In this document: positions 6,458 to 13,881 of the stretch, piece by piece | Layout: the number at the start of each line of letters is the position of its first letter | Numbering within the stretch: the stretch's first letter is position 1 | IMG/VR virus record: IMGVR_UViG_3300035701_008648 | Location: 1 to 33,835 of that record | Source of the DNA: a virus | Strand: one strand, 5' to 3' | DNA length: 33,835 nucleotides | Notes under the pieces: generated by a model | What the model was told of the DNA's origin: nothing | Seen by the model: the letters and a program-made list of their open reading frames with translations, nothing else | Databases searched by the model: none | Made by a program: the position numbers and the translations under genes

Positions 6458-7420
6458 TCAGGGCTTCCTTACGCCATCCTGGATCAGCCTGAGGTCGGCG
6501 AGGCTGACAGGGTCGGGATGTTTGGCCACCTCGGTGTCGGAAAAGCTCTTCTCGTACCACCTGGCCAAGTCGAACGGCTCCTTCGGGACGGCTCCTCTGC
6601 ACGCCCCAAGGGCCTCCTCGAAGGTGGCAAACGGGAACACGTCGCATTTTGACTCTGGGTTGCAGTTGAAGACCTTGAAGCCGACCTTCTGGAACGTGGG
6701 GAGGAGTTCCCTCAGCATGGCGTTCTGCTTACTGTAGCGGCCGGTCCTCGCGTGGCATGTCTGGCCGAAGGCGTACTGCTCCTTCTCTGTCATCTCGAAG
6801 TCCACGCCCAGCATGTATACCGTCGGGCAGCCGAGGTAGTGCATCAGCCTGACCCCGAGAAGCATCGTGTCTATGCACCGGAACGGGGAGTTGTCGGCGG
6901 GCTGGTTGCCGCCTCGGCCCCACTGAGCGTATTCCGTCTCGAAGAACGTCGGCGCGTCGAAGACGGCCTTCCTCGAGAAGCCGAAAGTCCCAGGGCAGTC
7001 GCGGAGCTTGATGTCGAGGTTGCGGAACGAGCCGTCGGGCGTCTTGGCCCTGATGTGCTTTCCCAGTTTGCCTAGCGGGGCGAAAGTCAGGCACTTCGGG
7101 TCGAGGTGAATTCCGTGGTGGAATTTCTTCTCAGGATCGCCAAAACACCATGCGGAAACCGGGATGTGTCCGGCGACGTTGTTGACCGCCAGCGACACGA
7201 TGCCGCGCTCCCTGAGAGCCTGATACGGGAGCTTGTTGACGCTGGGGCCTCCGCAGACTAGGAAGCCCGCCGCAGGGCTCCATAGGCCGCAGAGGTCAAT
7301 TGGCGTCATGCCCGTCTTCCTGCAGAAATCGCATCTTTTCCTCGCATGCCTCTCGCCCCTGCAGTGGACGCATGGCCTCTTCGGGTTGACAACCAGCAGC
7401 GGATCGTTGTTTTCCATCAT
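6458..7420 (-). CDS. DUF115/MptE-like Rossmann protein with N-terminal zinc finger (320 aa)
   Basis: Residues 17-33 form a DnaJ-style double CxxC finger (CVHCRG, CDFCRKTG). The main domain starts with a Rossmann-like strand and glycine loop, FLVCGGPSVNKLP, followed by LAVNNVAG and AWCFGDP. Near the middle is LGCPTVYMLGVDFEM. This order resembles DUF115/6-hydroxymethylpterin pyrophosphokinase-like and some sialyltransferase-like proteins; I cannot choose between them. The start is the first of two ATGs at 7420, because AGGGGGG lies 3 bases upstream and the ATG overlaps the upstream stop as ATGA. The longer frame from 7459 is rejected. It forms an operon with the 7417-7788 gene. Confidence 0.75.
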   Translation of the reverse strand: MMENNDPLLVVNPKRPCVHCRGERHARKRCDFCRKTGMTPIDLCGLWSPAAGFLVCGGPSVNKLPYQALRERGIVSLAVNNVAGHIPVSAWCFGDPEKKFHHGIHLDPKCLTFAPLGKLGKHIRAKTPDGSFRNLDIKLRDCPGTFGFSRKAVFDAPTFFETEYAQWGRGGNQPADNSPFRCIDTMLLGVRLMHYLGCPTVYMLGVDFEMTEKEQYAFGQTCHARTGRYSKQNAMLRELLPTFQKVGFKVFNCNPESKCDVFPFATFEEALGACRGAVPKEPFDLARWYEKSFSDTEVAKHPDPVSLADLRLIQDGVRKP

Positions 7421-7788
7421 CGGCCCCCCTGGTTCGATTCGCATTTCGGATGAATGCACCTTATCTTGCCGAACAGCAGGTGGGTCCTTATCATCGTGCT
7501 ACCACATTTCGGGCACCATCCTTTTCCCCATAGCCACTCGTCAGTCCGTATCAGCCTTAATAACCGCGGCTTCGGAATTGATGCATATGTGGAACCAATG
7601 TCGTTCATGCCGTCACAGGCGGTTCGGAACTTTTCAATTGCCTTGCATTTTGGGCATCCGTAGACGGTCTCATCTGTCGCGAACGGATTTGGCCCGGCGA
7701 GCAGTTCGTCCGCCCTACCCCTCCATCCGCATTCACAAATTGTTTTGCGTTCGGGGTTGTTCACAATTTTACCTTCGTTGTTTTCCAT
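7417..7788 (-). CDS. Multi-zinc-ribbon protein (123 aa)
   Basis: Cysteine pairs run through the protein: ICECGWRGRADELL near residue 19, YGCPKCKAIEKF near 44, GWCPKCGSTMIRT near 91 and RCIHPKCESN near the end. This suggests two zinc ribbons. It is coupled to the next gene by an ATGA overlap. A set of GTTAC repeats lies directly upstream (7804-7866) and may control it. Function is unknown; similar small ribbons occur widely in phages. Confidence 0.75.
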   Translation of the reverse strand: MENNEGKIVNNPERKTICECGWRGRADELLAGPNPFATDETVYGCPKCKAIEKFRTACDGMNDIGSTYASIPKPRLLRLIRTDEWLWGKGWCPKCGSTMIRTHLLFGKIRCIHPKCESNQGGR

Positions 7789-7803
7789 ATTGCCTCCGGC
7801 TCC

Positions 7804-7866
7804 GTTACGCAGGGCGCGTTACGCAGTATGCGTTACGCCAAACAGTGTTACACCGAATGGTGTTAT
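7804..7866. repeat. Five spaced GTTAC(G/A)C repeats
   Basis: GTTACGC occurs at 7804, 7818 and 7832, exactly 14 bases apart. GTTACAC follows at 7847, and GTTATCT at 7862, each 15 bases on. They fill the gap between two minus-strand genes. They may be an operator or iteron-like binding array; no protein partner is known. Confidence 0.75.
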
Positions 7867-8208
7867 CTATTGACAATCTGGGTCGTATTCTTTTATGACT
7901 CTTCTGTTCCCCTGATCATCTTCTTGTGTGAGTAGGATTTTCCCCTGCATTGACCATTCAATCACGTTGTCCATTGTGCCGTCGTCGTTTACCCTACCCA
8001 TTGACATCGTCTTCCTTATTTTAGCGTGCAGTTCGCACATACTTCTAGCGGCATCGAGGTTGGTTCCGTAGTCATAGGTAACAATTCTTGAAGTCCCCTC
8101 CGCGAGGGAAGAAAATTCACGAGTTGCTGAAACAATGTGTTCAGCGTATTGTTCCAAAAATTTAACAATAACCGGTTCAGGCTTCACAACAACCGCTTCT
8201 GAATTCAT
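7867..8208 (-). CDS. Hypothetical protein (113 aa)
   Basis: I do not recognise this protein. It begins MNSEAVVVKPEPVIVKFLEQ and has a helical middle (HIVSATREFSSLAEGTSR, DAARSMCELHAKIRKTMSM) and a C-terminus of short strands (GKILLTQEDDQGNRRVIKEYD). A good AGGAGAC ribosome site lies 8-9 bases before the ATG. A TATAAT at 8258-8263 on the minus strand probably starts this minus-strand operon (down to 6458). It is divergent from the helicase gene. Confidence 0.75.
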   Translation of the reverse strand: MNSEAVVVKPEPVIVKFLEQYAEHIVSATREFSSLAEGTSRIVTYDYGTNLDAARSMCELHAKIRKTMSMGRVNDDGTMDNVIEWSMQGKILLTQEDDQGNRRVIKEYDPDCQ

Positions 8209-8257
8209 ATATAATGTCTCCTAGCTCATTGTTTCGTACCTATTTGTTGTAATGACA

Positions 8258-8263
8258 TTATAC
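8258..8263 (-). promoter_or_regulatory. -10 box for the minus-strand operon
   Basis: On the minus strand the region reads ACTGTATAATGTC, with a perfect TATAAT about 50 bases before the start at 8208. The -35 is not obvious. Divergent to the helicase promoter. Confidence 0.45.
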
Positions 8264-8296
8264 AGTTATTTATATGGCTAGATCATTATTTTTACC

Positions 8297-8325
8297 TTGA
8301 CTTTAATTTGAAACTGTGGTAATAT
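8297..8325 (+). promoter_or_regulatory. Helicase promoter
   Basis: TTGACT (8297-8302), a 17-bp spacer, and TAATAT (8320-8325), with TG one base before the -10. It lies 34 bases before the helicase ATG and shares spacing with the RNase P and leader promoters. Confidence 0.7.
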
Positions 8326-8358
8326 GGCCTCGTTTTGAAAATAAGAAAGGGCCACAAT

Positions 8359-11334
8359 ATGAGCAAAAAGCATCTGTTACAACCTGGGTTTAGATTTGGC
8401 TGGGAACCGTTGCAAACCCGCATTACCGTCAAGAAGGGCGGCTATCTTTCTATGCGTGAATGGCAGGAGGAAGCTTTCCTGGAACTCCGCAACGAGCGTT
8501 TTTGGATCATCAACGCGCCAATGGCCAGCGGCAAGACTTTTGAGATCGGCTGCCTTGTGATTGACAAGCTGATCCGCAACCCGACTATGAGGGCGATCAT
8601 CGCCGTTCCGCAGACCATCATCGGTCTTGGGTTTAAGGAAATGAAGATAGAAATGCCGGACGGGGAGCGTTATGACTGGGCTCCTCGGCATGACCTATGT
8701 AACGGGACGGATGAGAAAAACGCTCAGTACCTGTTGGACTGGTTGGTTGGCCCTTCCGCCCGCGAGGACATTCAGGATCGCATGCTGGTTTGTTCCCATA
8801 GCACTCTCGTCAGGTCGTTCAAGCAGAATCCCGACCTGTTCCGCGACGCCTGCGTGGTAATTGACGAGGCCCACCACGTCCAGTATGCGGAGCACGAGAA
8901 CCTCGGATTGGAACTCATCAACGGCATCGGAGGCTTGGTTAAGTGGGCCGTCACACAAACCGGCTTAAAGCTGCATGTCGGCCTGACCACGGCCACCTTC
9001 TTCCGCGGCGACAAGAACGACATCGTTCCCGAAAGGTACCAGAAGAAGTTCACCCGCTATAACCTCCCCTATGACCGCTTCCTTAAAAGCATGAAGCACC
9101 TGCGCTCCATGTCGTATGACTTCTACCTCTGCAACCACAACTTCGAGTCGGCGGTCGCCAAGGTGTTCGACGGGTCGGTGGAGAAGACCATTGTTTACAT
9201 CCCGCCGGTTCGGAGCCATTTCACGGTTGGGGACAAGCACGACGATGTCACAGCCGTCTACAAGGCGATTGCCAAGAGCGAAACGCCGGAGATCAGGGAA
9301 CGCGAGGACGGCATCACGCTGGTTCGGCGTGGGCAGGTATGGGTGAAGGTCGTCAACTTGGTGGATGAGGACAACCGAGACGCCAAGAAAAACGCCGTCT
9401 ATGCCGCCCATGACGCGAAGGACGGATCCAAATTGGACGTCGTCATCGCCCTCGGGATGTTCAAGGAGGGGGCCAACTGGAAGTGGGCCAACCGCGAGAT
9501 CATACTGGGGACGCGCCATTCGCTGACGGAGACAATACAGACCATCGGGCGGCTTTTCCGCGACGCCGAAGGCAAACGCCATGTGTCAATCTTCCACATG
9601 CTCCCCTTCTCGCTGGACCAGATCGACAGGGAGAACACGAGGATCAGCCTCAACAACTTCATGAAGGCGATCTTCGCCTCGATGCTGCTTGAGAACATCA
9701 TGTATCCCGTCGGCTTGGACCCCAAGTTCCAGGAGGAGGAGGAAAAACCGGAGGATAACACCGAAAAGAAAAGGCCGGTTGACCACTTCATGGAAGCGTG
9801 CGGTGATGCGGCGGTTGCTAACGGCGTGCTTGACGATTTCAAGGATACCATCATTGACGCGGTGCGCGAGGACGATACGCTGAACCACGACCACGGGAAG
9901 TTCCAAGCCGTCTTCAAGGACAAGCTGCTGAAGACCATGGAGGGCCACGGAGTCTCAGTGGGGAACGCAACGAAGAAAGCTGACAAGATTGTCGAGCAGG
10001 TTTACAAGATGCTGAAACGCCGGTCGGTTGACGTGGGCGGCTACGACGTGAAGAGCATCAATTATGAGATCATCAAGAACGTCAGTGTCCTTGACTTCAT
10101 CCTGAAATACGGGTCGGATGCCTGCGGGGTCAGGACGTTCGAGGAGTTCAGGAAGGCGATTAAGGCTATTGCTTATCTTCCTTTTGAGAAGGCACGTTCG
10201 TTTGTTCGTATGCTTGGATTGAAAAGTTTAAGTTACTGGATACGTTGGGCAAAATCTCAAAAAAAGCCCGAAGGCATACCGTCATATCCCCAAGGAATTT
10301 ATTACGATAAAGGTTGGACTTCTTATGGTGATTGGCTGGGCACTGGAACAGTTGCCACACGGAACAGAAAGTATCGTCCTTTTGCTGAAGCTCGCGAATT
10401 CGTCAGGGCATTAGGATTAAAAACTGTAAATGATTGGGTTGCTTGGGTAAAAACTAATAAAAAGCCAGATGATATTCCTATGAATCCCATTAAGGTTTAT
10501 GATGAATGGGTTTCTTGGAATGATTGGTTGAACAACAATTGGATGTCAAGAAAACATCGTTCTTTTGTCGAGGCTCGCAAATTCGTCAGGAAGTTGGGTC
10601 TGGAAAACAGTGTTGCGTGGGCAAAGTGGGCCGCATCAAACGAAAGACCTATGGATATCCCAATCGTTCCGCATTCTGTTTATCGGAATGATGGTTGGGT
10701 TTCTATTAGAGACTGGATTGGTGGCGGCGGGAAAGTTTGCAAGAGTGACAGACTACCGTTTGTCAAAGCTCGCAAATTCGTCAGAGGATTGGGGCTGAAA
10801 ACATCAGATGAGTGGTTTGCCTACTGCAAAACTGGCAATAAACCGAATAACATACCTTCCTTCCCAAGAAACCCATATAAAGACGAGGGGTGGATATCCA
10901 TGGGGGATTGGATTGGAACCGGCAACATTGCCACTCGAGATCGAGAATATCGTCCTTTTGCTGAAGCTCGCGAATTCGTCAGAAAATTAGGACTTAAAAA
11001 CAGTGATGAATGGAAGGCATACACTAAAAGTGGGAATATGCCAACAGATATCCCATCTTGTCCTGTTAATGTCTGGAAAAACAATGGGTGGATTTCTATG
11101 GGTGATTGGTTGGGCAATAGATTTGTGGCTACACAAAACCGTACATATCGTTCTTTCGTGAGGGCTAGAAAGTTCGTTAGGGGTTTGGGGATAAAAACCC
11201 ACGAAGAATGGGTGATTTTTGTTAAGACTGGAAAACTTCCCAAAGATATTCCTTCTACCCCAGATAGTGCTGGTGTTTATACAAATGATTGGATATCTTG
11301 GGGTAACTGGCTTGGAACCGGAAGAATTGCTTAA
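8359..11334 (+). CDS. SF2 DEAH-type helicase with six C-terminal repeats (991 aa)
   Basis: ATP-driven DNA or RNA translocase. Helicase motifs in order: Walker A NAPMASGKT (52-60), DEAH in CVVIDEAHH (165-173), TTAT (210-213), a motif V region ALGMFKEGANW (364-374) and motif VI QTIGRLFRD (394-402). This fits type III restriction or phage UvsW-like SF2 helicases. A charged linker (430-600) follows. From residue 607 six repeats of about 60 residues begin, each with the pattern F-x-x-A-R-x-F-V-R-x-L-G-L, then W-x-x-x-x-K, P-x-x-I-P and W-x-S-x-x-D-W-L-G. They resemble repeats found in some integrase-like and algal proteins. The repeats are AT-rich, unlike the helicase part, suggesting separate acquisition. 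The start is ATG 8359 after GAAAGG, not the upstream TTG. Confidence 0.9.
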   Translation: MSKKHLLQPGFRFGWEPLQTRITVKKGGYLSMREWQEEAFLELRNERFWIINAPMASGKTFEIGCLVIDKLIRNPTMRAIIAVPQTIIGLGFKEMKIEMPDGERYDWAPRHDLCNGTDEKNAQYLLDWLVGPSAREDIQDRMLVCSHSTLVRSFKQNPDLFRDACVVIDEAHHVQYAEHENLGLELINGIGGLVKWAVTQTGLKLHVGLTTATFFRGDKNDIVPERYQKKFTRYNLPYDRFLKSMKHLRSMSYDFYLCNHNFESAVAKVFDGSVEKTIVYIPPVRSHFTVGDKHDDVTAVYKAIAKSETPEIREREDGITLVRRGQVWVKVVNLVDEDNRDAKKNAVYAAHDAKDGSKLDVVIALGMFKEGANWKWANREIILGTRHSLTETIQTIGRLFRDAEGKRHVSIFHMLPFSLDQIDRENTRISLNNFMKAIFASMLLENIMYPVGLDPKFQEEEEKPEDNTEKKRPVDHFMEACGDAAVANGVLDDFKDTIIDAVREDDTLNHDHGKFQAVFKDKLLKTMEGHGVSVGNATKKADKIVEQVYKMLKRRSVDVGGYDVKSINYEIIKNVSVLDFILKYGSDACGVRTFEEFRKAIKAIAYLPFEKARSFVRMLGLKSLSYWIRWAKSQKKPEGIPSYPQGIYYDKGWTSYGDWLGTGTVATRNRKYRPFAEAREFVRALGLKTVNDWVAWVKTNKKPDDIPMNPIKVYDEWVSWNDWLNNNWMSRKHRSFVEARKFVRKLGLENSVAWAKWAASNERPMDIPIVPHSVYRNDGWVSIRDWIGGGGKVCKSDRLPFVKARKFVRGLGLKTSDEWFAYCKTGNKPNNIPSFPRNPYKDEGWISMGDWIGTGNIATRDREYRPFAEAREFVRKLGLKNSDEWKAYTKSGNMPTDIPSCPVNVWKNNGWISMGDWLGNRFVATQNRTYRSFVRARKFVRGLGIKTHEEWVIFVKTGKLPKDIPSTPDSAGVYTNDWISWGNWLGTGRIA
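10177..11331 (+). repeat. Six protein repeats at the helicase C-terminus
   Basis: The coding repeats start with FEKARSFVRMLGLK, FAEAREFVRALGLK, FVEARKFVRKLGLE, FVKARKFVRGLGLK, FAEAREFVRKLGLK and FVRARKFVRGLGIK. Each ends with a W-x-S-W/M-x-D-W-(L/I)-G element. DNA identity between copies is modest except for short stretches such as the GCTCGCGAATTCGTCAG shared by copies 2 and 5. A role in binding DNA or protein is plausible but unproven. Confidence 0.85.
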
Positions 11335-11349
11335 GTTAAGAGGTGCCGC

Positions 11350-11988
11350 ATGAGGCTGAACCAGAAGAACTGGGGCGACCCGAAGAAACGGCTGGCCAGG
11401 GACGAGACCGTCATTTCCTTCTACCGCACACACTTCGGCCAAACGATTCCGAAGGGCAGGCAGTATTGGACAATCGCCGGCCAATGCTCCACGGACAGTG
11501 GAACGGTAAGGCCGGGCTGCGAGTTCGAGCACGTCCTATCGGAGCACCTTGTCAGGCCGAATCAGTTCCACAGCGCGGAGATCGAGCCGGATATCCACAT
11601 GGCAAACAGCCGAATCGGCCGAGGCCACTGGCACGAGGGGGATCTCTATAAGGCTATGGTGGCCGAGGTCAACAGGGGAGGCTTCAACCCAGCCGTCGTC
11701 AACGCCGACCTCCTCTTAATGCCTGGGAGAGCCGCACCATACATCGCCAGGACTATCGCCCTGCTAACGTCGCTGGACATCAGGAACGTGATGGTGGTCT
11801 GCAACGTCATCCTGCGTAATCGGCAGAACAGGTCGTCCAACGAGGAGACCATTCAGAATTTGTCACTTACTTCCCAGTTCAGGTCAGCTTTTAGCAAGGG
11901 TTGGAAGCTGCACGGTGAGGGCTATACCTACAACGGCACGGGTGGCAACAAGACCGTCATGGGAACGATCATCCTCTACAGGAAATAG
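11350..11988 (+). CDS. Hypothetical protein downstream of helicase (212 aa)
   Basis: I do not recognise this protein. It starts at MRLNQKNWGDPKKRLARDET, 15 bases after the helicase stop with GAGGTG as ribosome site, so the two form an operon. The central part (VVNADLLLMPGRAAPY, then LDIRNVMVVCNVIL) looks like the strand-helix-strand core of a Rossmann-type fold, possibly methyltransferase-like, but no SAM-binding glycine loop is clear. His-rich patches (GRGHWHEGD) occur. Operon context suggests a partner of the helicase. Confidence 0.7.
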   Translation: MRLNQKNWGDPKKRLARDETVISFYRTHFGQTIPKGRQYWTIAGQCSTDSGTVRPGCEFEHVLSEHLVRPNQFHSAEIEPDIHMANSRIGRGHWHEGDLYKAMVAEVNRGGFNPAVVNADLLLMPGRAAPYIARTIALLTSLDIRNVMVVCNVILRNRQNRSSNEETIQNLSLTSQFRSAFSKGWKLHGEGYTYNGTGGNKTVMGTIILYRK

Positions 11989-12001
11989 TTTCAAAAAGAT
12001 G

Positions 12002-12030
12002 TTGACGCCCATTGAATTTTTTGCCATACT
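12002..12030 (+). promoter_or_regulatory. Promoter of tRNA operon 1
   Basis: TTGACG (12002-12007), a 17-bp spacer and CATACT (12025-12030). The predicted start is near 12037, about 29 bases before the leader ORF. It lies just after the stop of the upstream gene. Confidence 0.75.
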
Positions 12031-12065
12031 CCTGACAATGAAACAGGAGTAAGGTGCTTTCAACA

Positions 12066-12143
12066 ATGAGAACGACAGAGCAGGACCGGATGATGTGGGA
12101 TACGACGCCGTCGGGCGCCGCGGACGGTCCCATTCTGTACTAA
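12066..12143 (+). CDS. Leader peptide of tRNA operon 1 (25 aa)
   Basis: This tiny ORF begins MRTTEQDRMMWD and ends DGPILY. It has AAGGTG 9 bases before the ATG, follows a strong promoter, and ends 15 bases before an intrinsic terminator hairpin. Codons 7-12 are GAC CGG ATG ATG TGG GAT. These are exactly the codons read by tRNAs encoded downstream: Asp(GTC), Arg(CCG), Met(CAT) and Trp(CCA). This is the signature of a ribosome-mediated attenuator: shortage of one of these charged tRNAs would stall the ribosome and could prevent termination. The sequence facts are direct; the regulatory role is inference. The other explanation is a small functional peptide. Confidence 0.75.
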   Translation: MRTTEQDRMMWDTTPSGAADGPILY

Positions 12144-12158
12144 GGGGATTTTTCCGAA

Positions 12159-12195
12159 GGGCTCGGCGGGCATCCGCCGGGCCCTTTTTGTTTTT
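12159..12195 (+). terminator. Intrinsic terminator between leader 1 and tRNA-Trp
   Basis: GGGCTCGGCGG (12159-12169) pairs with CCGCCGGGCCC (12174-12184) over 11 bp with a GCAT loop, followed by TTTTTGTTTTT. It is 6 bases before the first tRNA. Its 5' strand (CGGCG, 12164-12168) can alternatively pair with CGCCG at 12116-12120 in the leader, which would weaken termination. Confidence 0.85.
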
Positions 12196-12201
12196 AGCTA
12201 C

Positions 12202-12280
12202 AAGCGCGTGGTCTAATTGGCTGGGCCCTGGTCTCCAAAACCAGAGATAAATGCGGGTTCGAGTCCCGCCGCGCTTGCCA
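12202..12280 (+). tRNA. tRNA-Trp (anticodon CCA)
   Basis: The acceptor stem is AAGCGCG/CGCGCTT with discriminator G, and CCA is encoded. The anticodon arm is CTGGT-CTCCAAA-ACCAG, giving CCA, which reads TGG. The T arm contains GGTTCGAGTCC. First gene of operon 1. Confidence 0.9.
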
Positions 12281-12282
12281 AC

Positions 12283-12358
12283 GGCGGGATAGCCCAGTTG
12301 GGAGAGCGCTCGGCTCATAACCGAGAGGTCGCGGGTTCGACCCCCGCTCCCGCCACCA
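12283..12358 (+). tRNA. tRNA-Met, elongator type (anticodon CAT)
   Basis: The acceptor stem GGCGGGA/TCCCGCC is fully paired, with discriminator A and encoded CCA. The anticodon arm is CTCGG-CTCATAA-CCGAG. A paired 1:72 position argues against an initiator. A tRNA-Ile with a modified C34 (lysidine) cannot be excluded. It is 2 bases after tRNA-Trp. Confidence 0.9.
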
Positions 12359-12382
12359 GATTTGAGTTGTGTTCTTTGAGAT

Positions 12383-12456
12383 CGCGGGCGACAGGCCGGT
12401 GCCTTGTCGGGGCCCATAATCTCGGCGGTTGGGTTCGACTCCCAGGTCCGCAACCA
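12383..12456 (+). tRNA. Initiator-like tRNA-fMet (anticodon CAT)
   Basis: The acceptor pairs CGCGGGC with GTCCGCA, leaving a C1 x A72 mismatch, the hallmark of bacterial initiator tRNA. The anticodon arm is CGGGG-CCCATAA-TCTCG, so the three conserved G bases (29-31) are present but two pair with T. Discriminator A and encoded CCA. The D loop is short. It appears somewhat degenerate but folds fully. Confidence 0.75.
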
Positions 12457-12463
12457 TTTTTAT

Positions 12464-12537
12464 TGCGGGATGGTGCAACAGGAGCACGTATGGCTCATAA
12501 CCATAGGATGGCGGTGCAACTCCGTCTCCCGCTACCA
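12464..12537 (+). tRNA. Unusual CAT-anticodon tRNA with 1:72 mismatch
   Basis: The stem TGCGGGA/TCCCGCT leaves T1 x T72 unpaired, as in initiators. The anticodon arm TATGG-CTCATAA-CCATA lacks the three G:C pairs of initiators. The T loop is TGCAACT, lacking the normal TTC start. Discriminator A and encoded CCA. It could be a second initiator, an Ile2-type tRNA or a decaying copy. Confidence 0.7.
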
Positions 12538-12594
12538 GATTGAAGAAGGAAGGTTCAATTCAACCACAGAATAATAGACCAGGAGAATTGAACT

Positions 12595-13296
12595 ATGAAC
12601 AAGATGGACAGCACGTATGTTTTGAGGACGAGCAAAAAGATAAGGGCAATTCGCCTTCTGGGCGGAAGGTGTGTTCGATGCGGCGAAACTAATCCAGTAG
12701 TTTTGGATTTTCACCATGAGGGCGACAAGAATGGCAAAGTTTCATATTTGTCTCGATATAGGTGGAGCAGATATTGGGAAGAGGTAAAAAAATGCCAACT
12801 GTTGTGTCGTAATTGTCATCTGGATCTCCATTATCCAGAACCAAACAAGATGAAGTTGAGGCTATTAACGATCAAAGGAGTAGTCCAATGTTGTCGGTGC
12901 GGTTACAAGTCCAATGTCGCATGTTTGGATTTCCATCACAGGAACAAAAGGGAAAAACTGTTCGGTTTCGGGACAGCACACAACAATCATATGTTCTTGA
13001 AAACTATGAGCCAAATTGTAAGAGAACTTGAGAAGTGCGAAGTGCTATGCCGCAACTGTCATGCATTGTCTCATTTTGACAGTGATAGGTTTGGTAGGTT
13101 TAGTGATGAAATAGAAAAGGCCGTTTGCGACCACAAAGAGAAACATGTTGTTGGAGCACCCGTTATTTTAGAGCTATTGAATCTTGGGATGAGAAAAATA
13201 GACATAGCGAAACAATTGAAGTGTTCCAAGTCGTTGATAACATATACTGCTCAAAAGGCAGGATGGATCGGGAATGGTGTCGTTTTGAAAAGTTGA
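12595..13296 (+). CDS. Free-standing homing endonuclease with two HNH units (233 aa)
   Basis: Two HNH-like units lie in tandem. The first is CVRCGETNPVVLDFHHEG (26-43) with CQLLCRNCHLDLH (67-79). The second is CCRCGYKSNVACLDFHH with CEVLCRNCHALSH. In each, two CxxC pairs bind zinc and DFHH plus CHxLxH give the catalytic His residues. The C-terminus (GMRKIDIAKQLKCSKSLITY) is a helix-turn-helix for site recognition. It starts at ATG 12595 after AGGAG. It is AT-rich and sits between tRNA genes of the same operon, typical of a mobile endonuclease gene that inserted there. The stop is 3 bases before tRNA-Asp. Confidence 0.9.
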   Translation: MNKMDSTYVLRTSKKIRAIRLLGGRCVRCGETNPVVLDFHHEGDKNGKVSYLSRYRWSRYWEEVKKCQLLCRNCHLDLHYPEPNKMKLRLLTIKGVVQCCRCGYKSNVACLDFHHRNKREKLFGFGTAHNNHMFLKTMSQIVRELEKCEVLCRNCHALSHFDSDRFGRFSDEIEKAVCDHKEKHVVGAPVILELLNLGMRKIDIAKQLKCSKSLITYTAQKAGWIGNGVVLKS

Positions 13297-13299
13297 AAA

Positions 13300-13380
13300 G
13301 GGGATGTCGCCTAGAGGCCCATGGCGCCAGATTGTCAATCTGGTATATGATCGCGGGTTCGAATCCCGCCATCCCCGCCA
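13300..13380 (+). tRNA. tRNA-Asp (anticodon GTC)
   Basis: The acceptor stem is GGGGATG/CATCCCC, with discriminator G and encoded CCA. The anticodon arm CCAGA-TTGTCAA-TCTGG gives GTC, reading GAC and GAT. Normal T arm (GGGTTCGAATCCC). It belongs to operon 1, split from the first tRNAs by the HNH gene. The leader contains both Asp codons. Confidence 0.93.
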
Positions 13381-13431
13381 TTTTTGAAAATTAGATAGAG
13401 GAAGGGGGTTCGAAACCGTTGAACAACTCCA

Positions 13432-13863
13432 CCCCGCCGCATTCCCCCGACTTCAGTCGTGGGGTTAGGCGGGGCAGGCTGATTTTTGTTGCCAATGCGG
13501 GGATTTTGTGCAAGGATGCGTTTGTGTTCTTTGACAGGGTGTTTCGGTTGTGGCAGGAAACAAGGTTTCCCCTGCCACGTAAAACCTGAAGGATCAGGAC
13601 GGCATAAACCCAACGCCGTACAGGCGGGGCATAATCCGTCCAATGCGCGTTGCCGTTTCGGCAAGCGCTTTTCACCATGATCCGCTTTGGGAGGGGCTTC
13701 GGAAGATGACCCACGACGAAGCGGGCTTGCGGTAAGGCTGGATGCCCGGGGCATTGTGGTGCCCATTTCAAACGGCTCCGGCCGGGCTCGGAACGAGCCA
13801 CGAGAGGGGTCATGCGTCATGTCGCATGACCTCGTCAGGAATCCCCCGGATTTATCCGTGGGG
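13432..13863 (+). ncRNA. Large structured RNA, IscB-type omegaRNA (HEARO)-like
   Basis: No convincing gene fits this 430-base stretch, but it is full of stable hairpins in one direction. CCCCGCC (13432-13438) pairs with GGCGGGG (13468-13474) around an inner hairpin CCCCCGAC/GTCGTGGGG with a bulged T. Then come GTGGCAGGAAAC/GTTTCCCCTGCCAC, CCTG/CAGG, ACGGC/GCCGT, TTGCCG/CGGCAA, GGCTCG/CGAGCC and GGTCATGCG/CGCATGACC. The right end is CCCCCGGAT/ATCCGTGGGG with the same bulged T (13843-13863). The paired end hairpins and hairpin order recall the HEARO RNA that guides IscB nucleases of IS200/IS605-related elements. No IscB gene follows; a different nuclease gene does. Class assignment is from memory of the family and needs a covariance-model search. 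Confidence 0.6.
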
Positions 13864-13881
13864 AGGTTCAACTATGCTAGT

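Noticed and set aside
7870-7898. Plus-strand TTGACA with TTATGA at 17 bases
   Set aside because: It lies within the end of a minus-strand gene, the -10 is poor and nothing on the plus strand starts nearby.
13432-13863. GOLLD or ROOL RNA, which also occur near phage tRNAs
   Set aside because: The region is shorter than those RNAs, and the bulged-T end hairpins fit IS605/IscB-type RNAs better. Not fully excluded.
13335-13871. Minus-strand ORF of 178 codons across the structured RNA
   Set aside because: It crosses tRNA-Asp and the hairpin-rich RNA, has odd composition, and shows no domain; the plus-strand RNA explains the region better.
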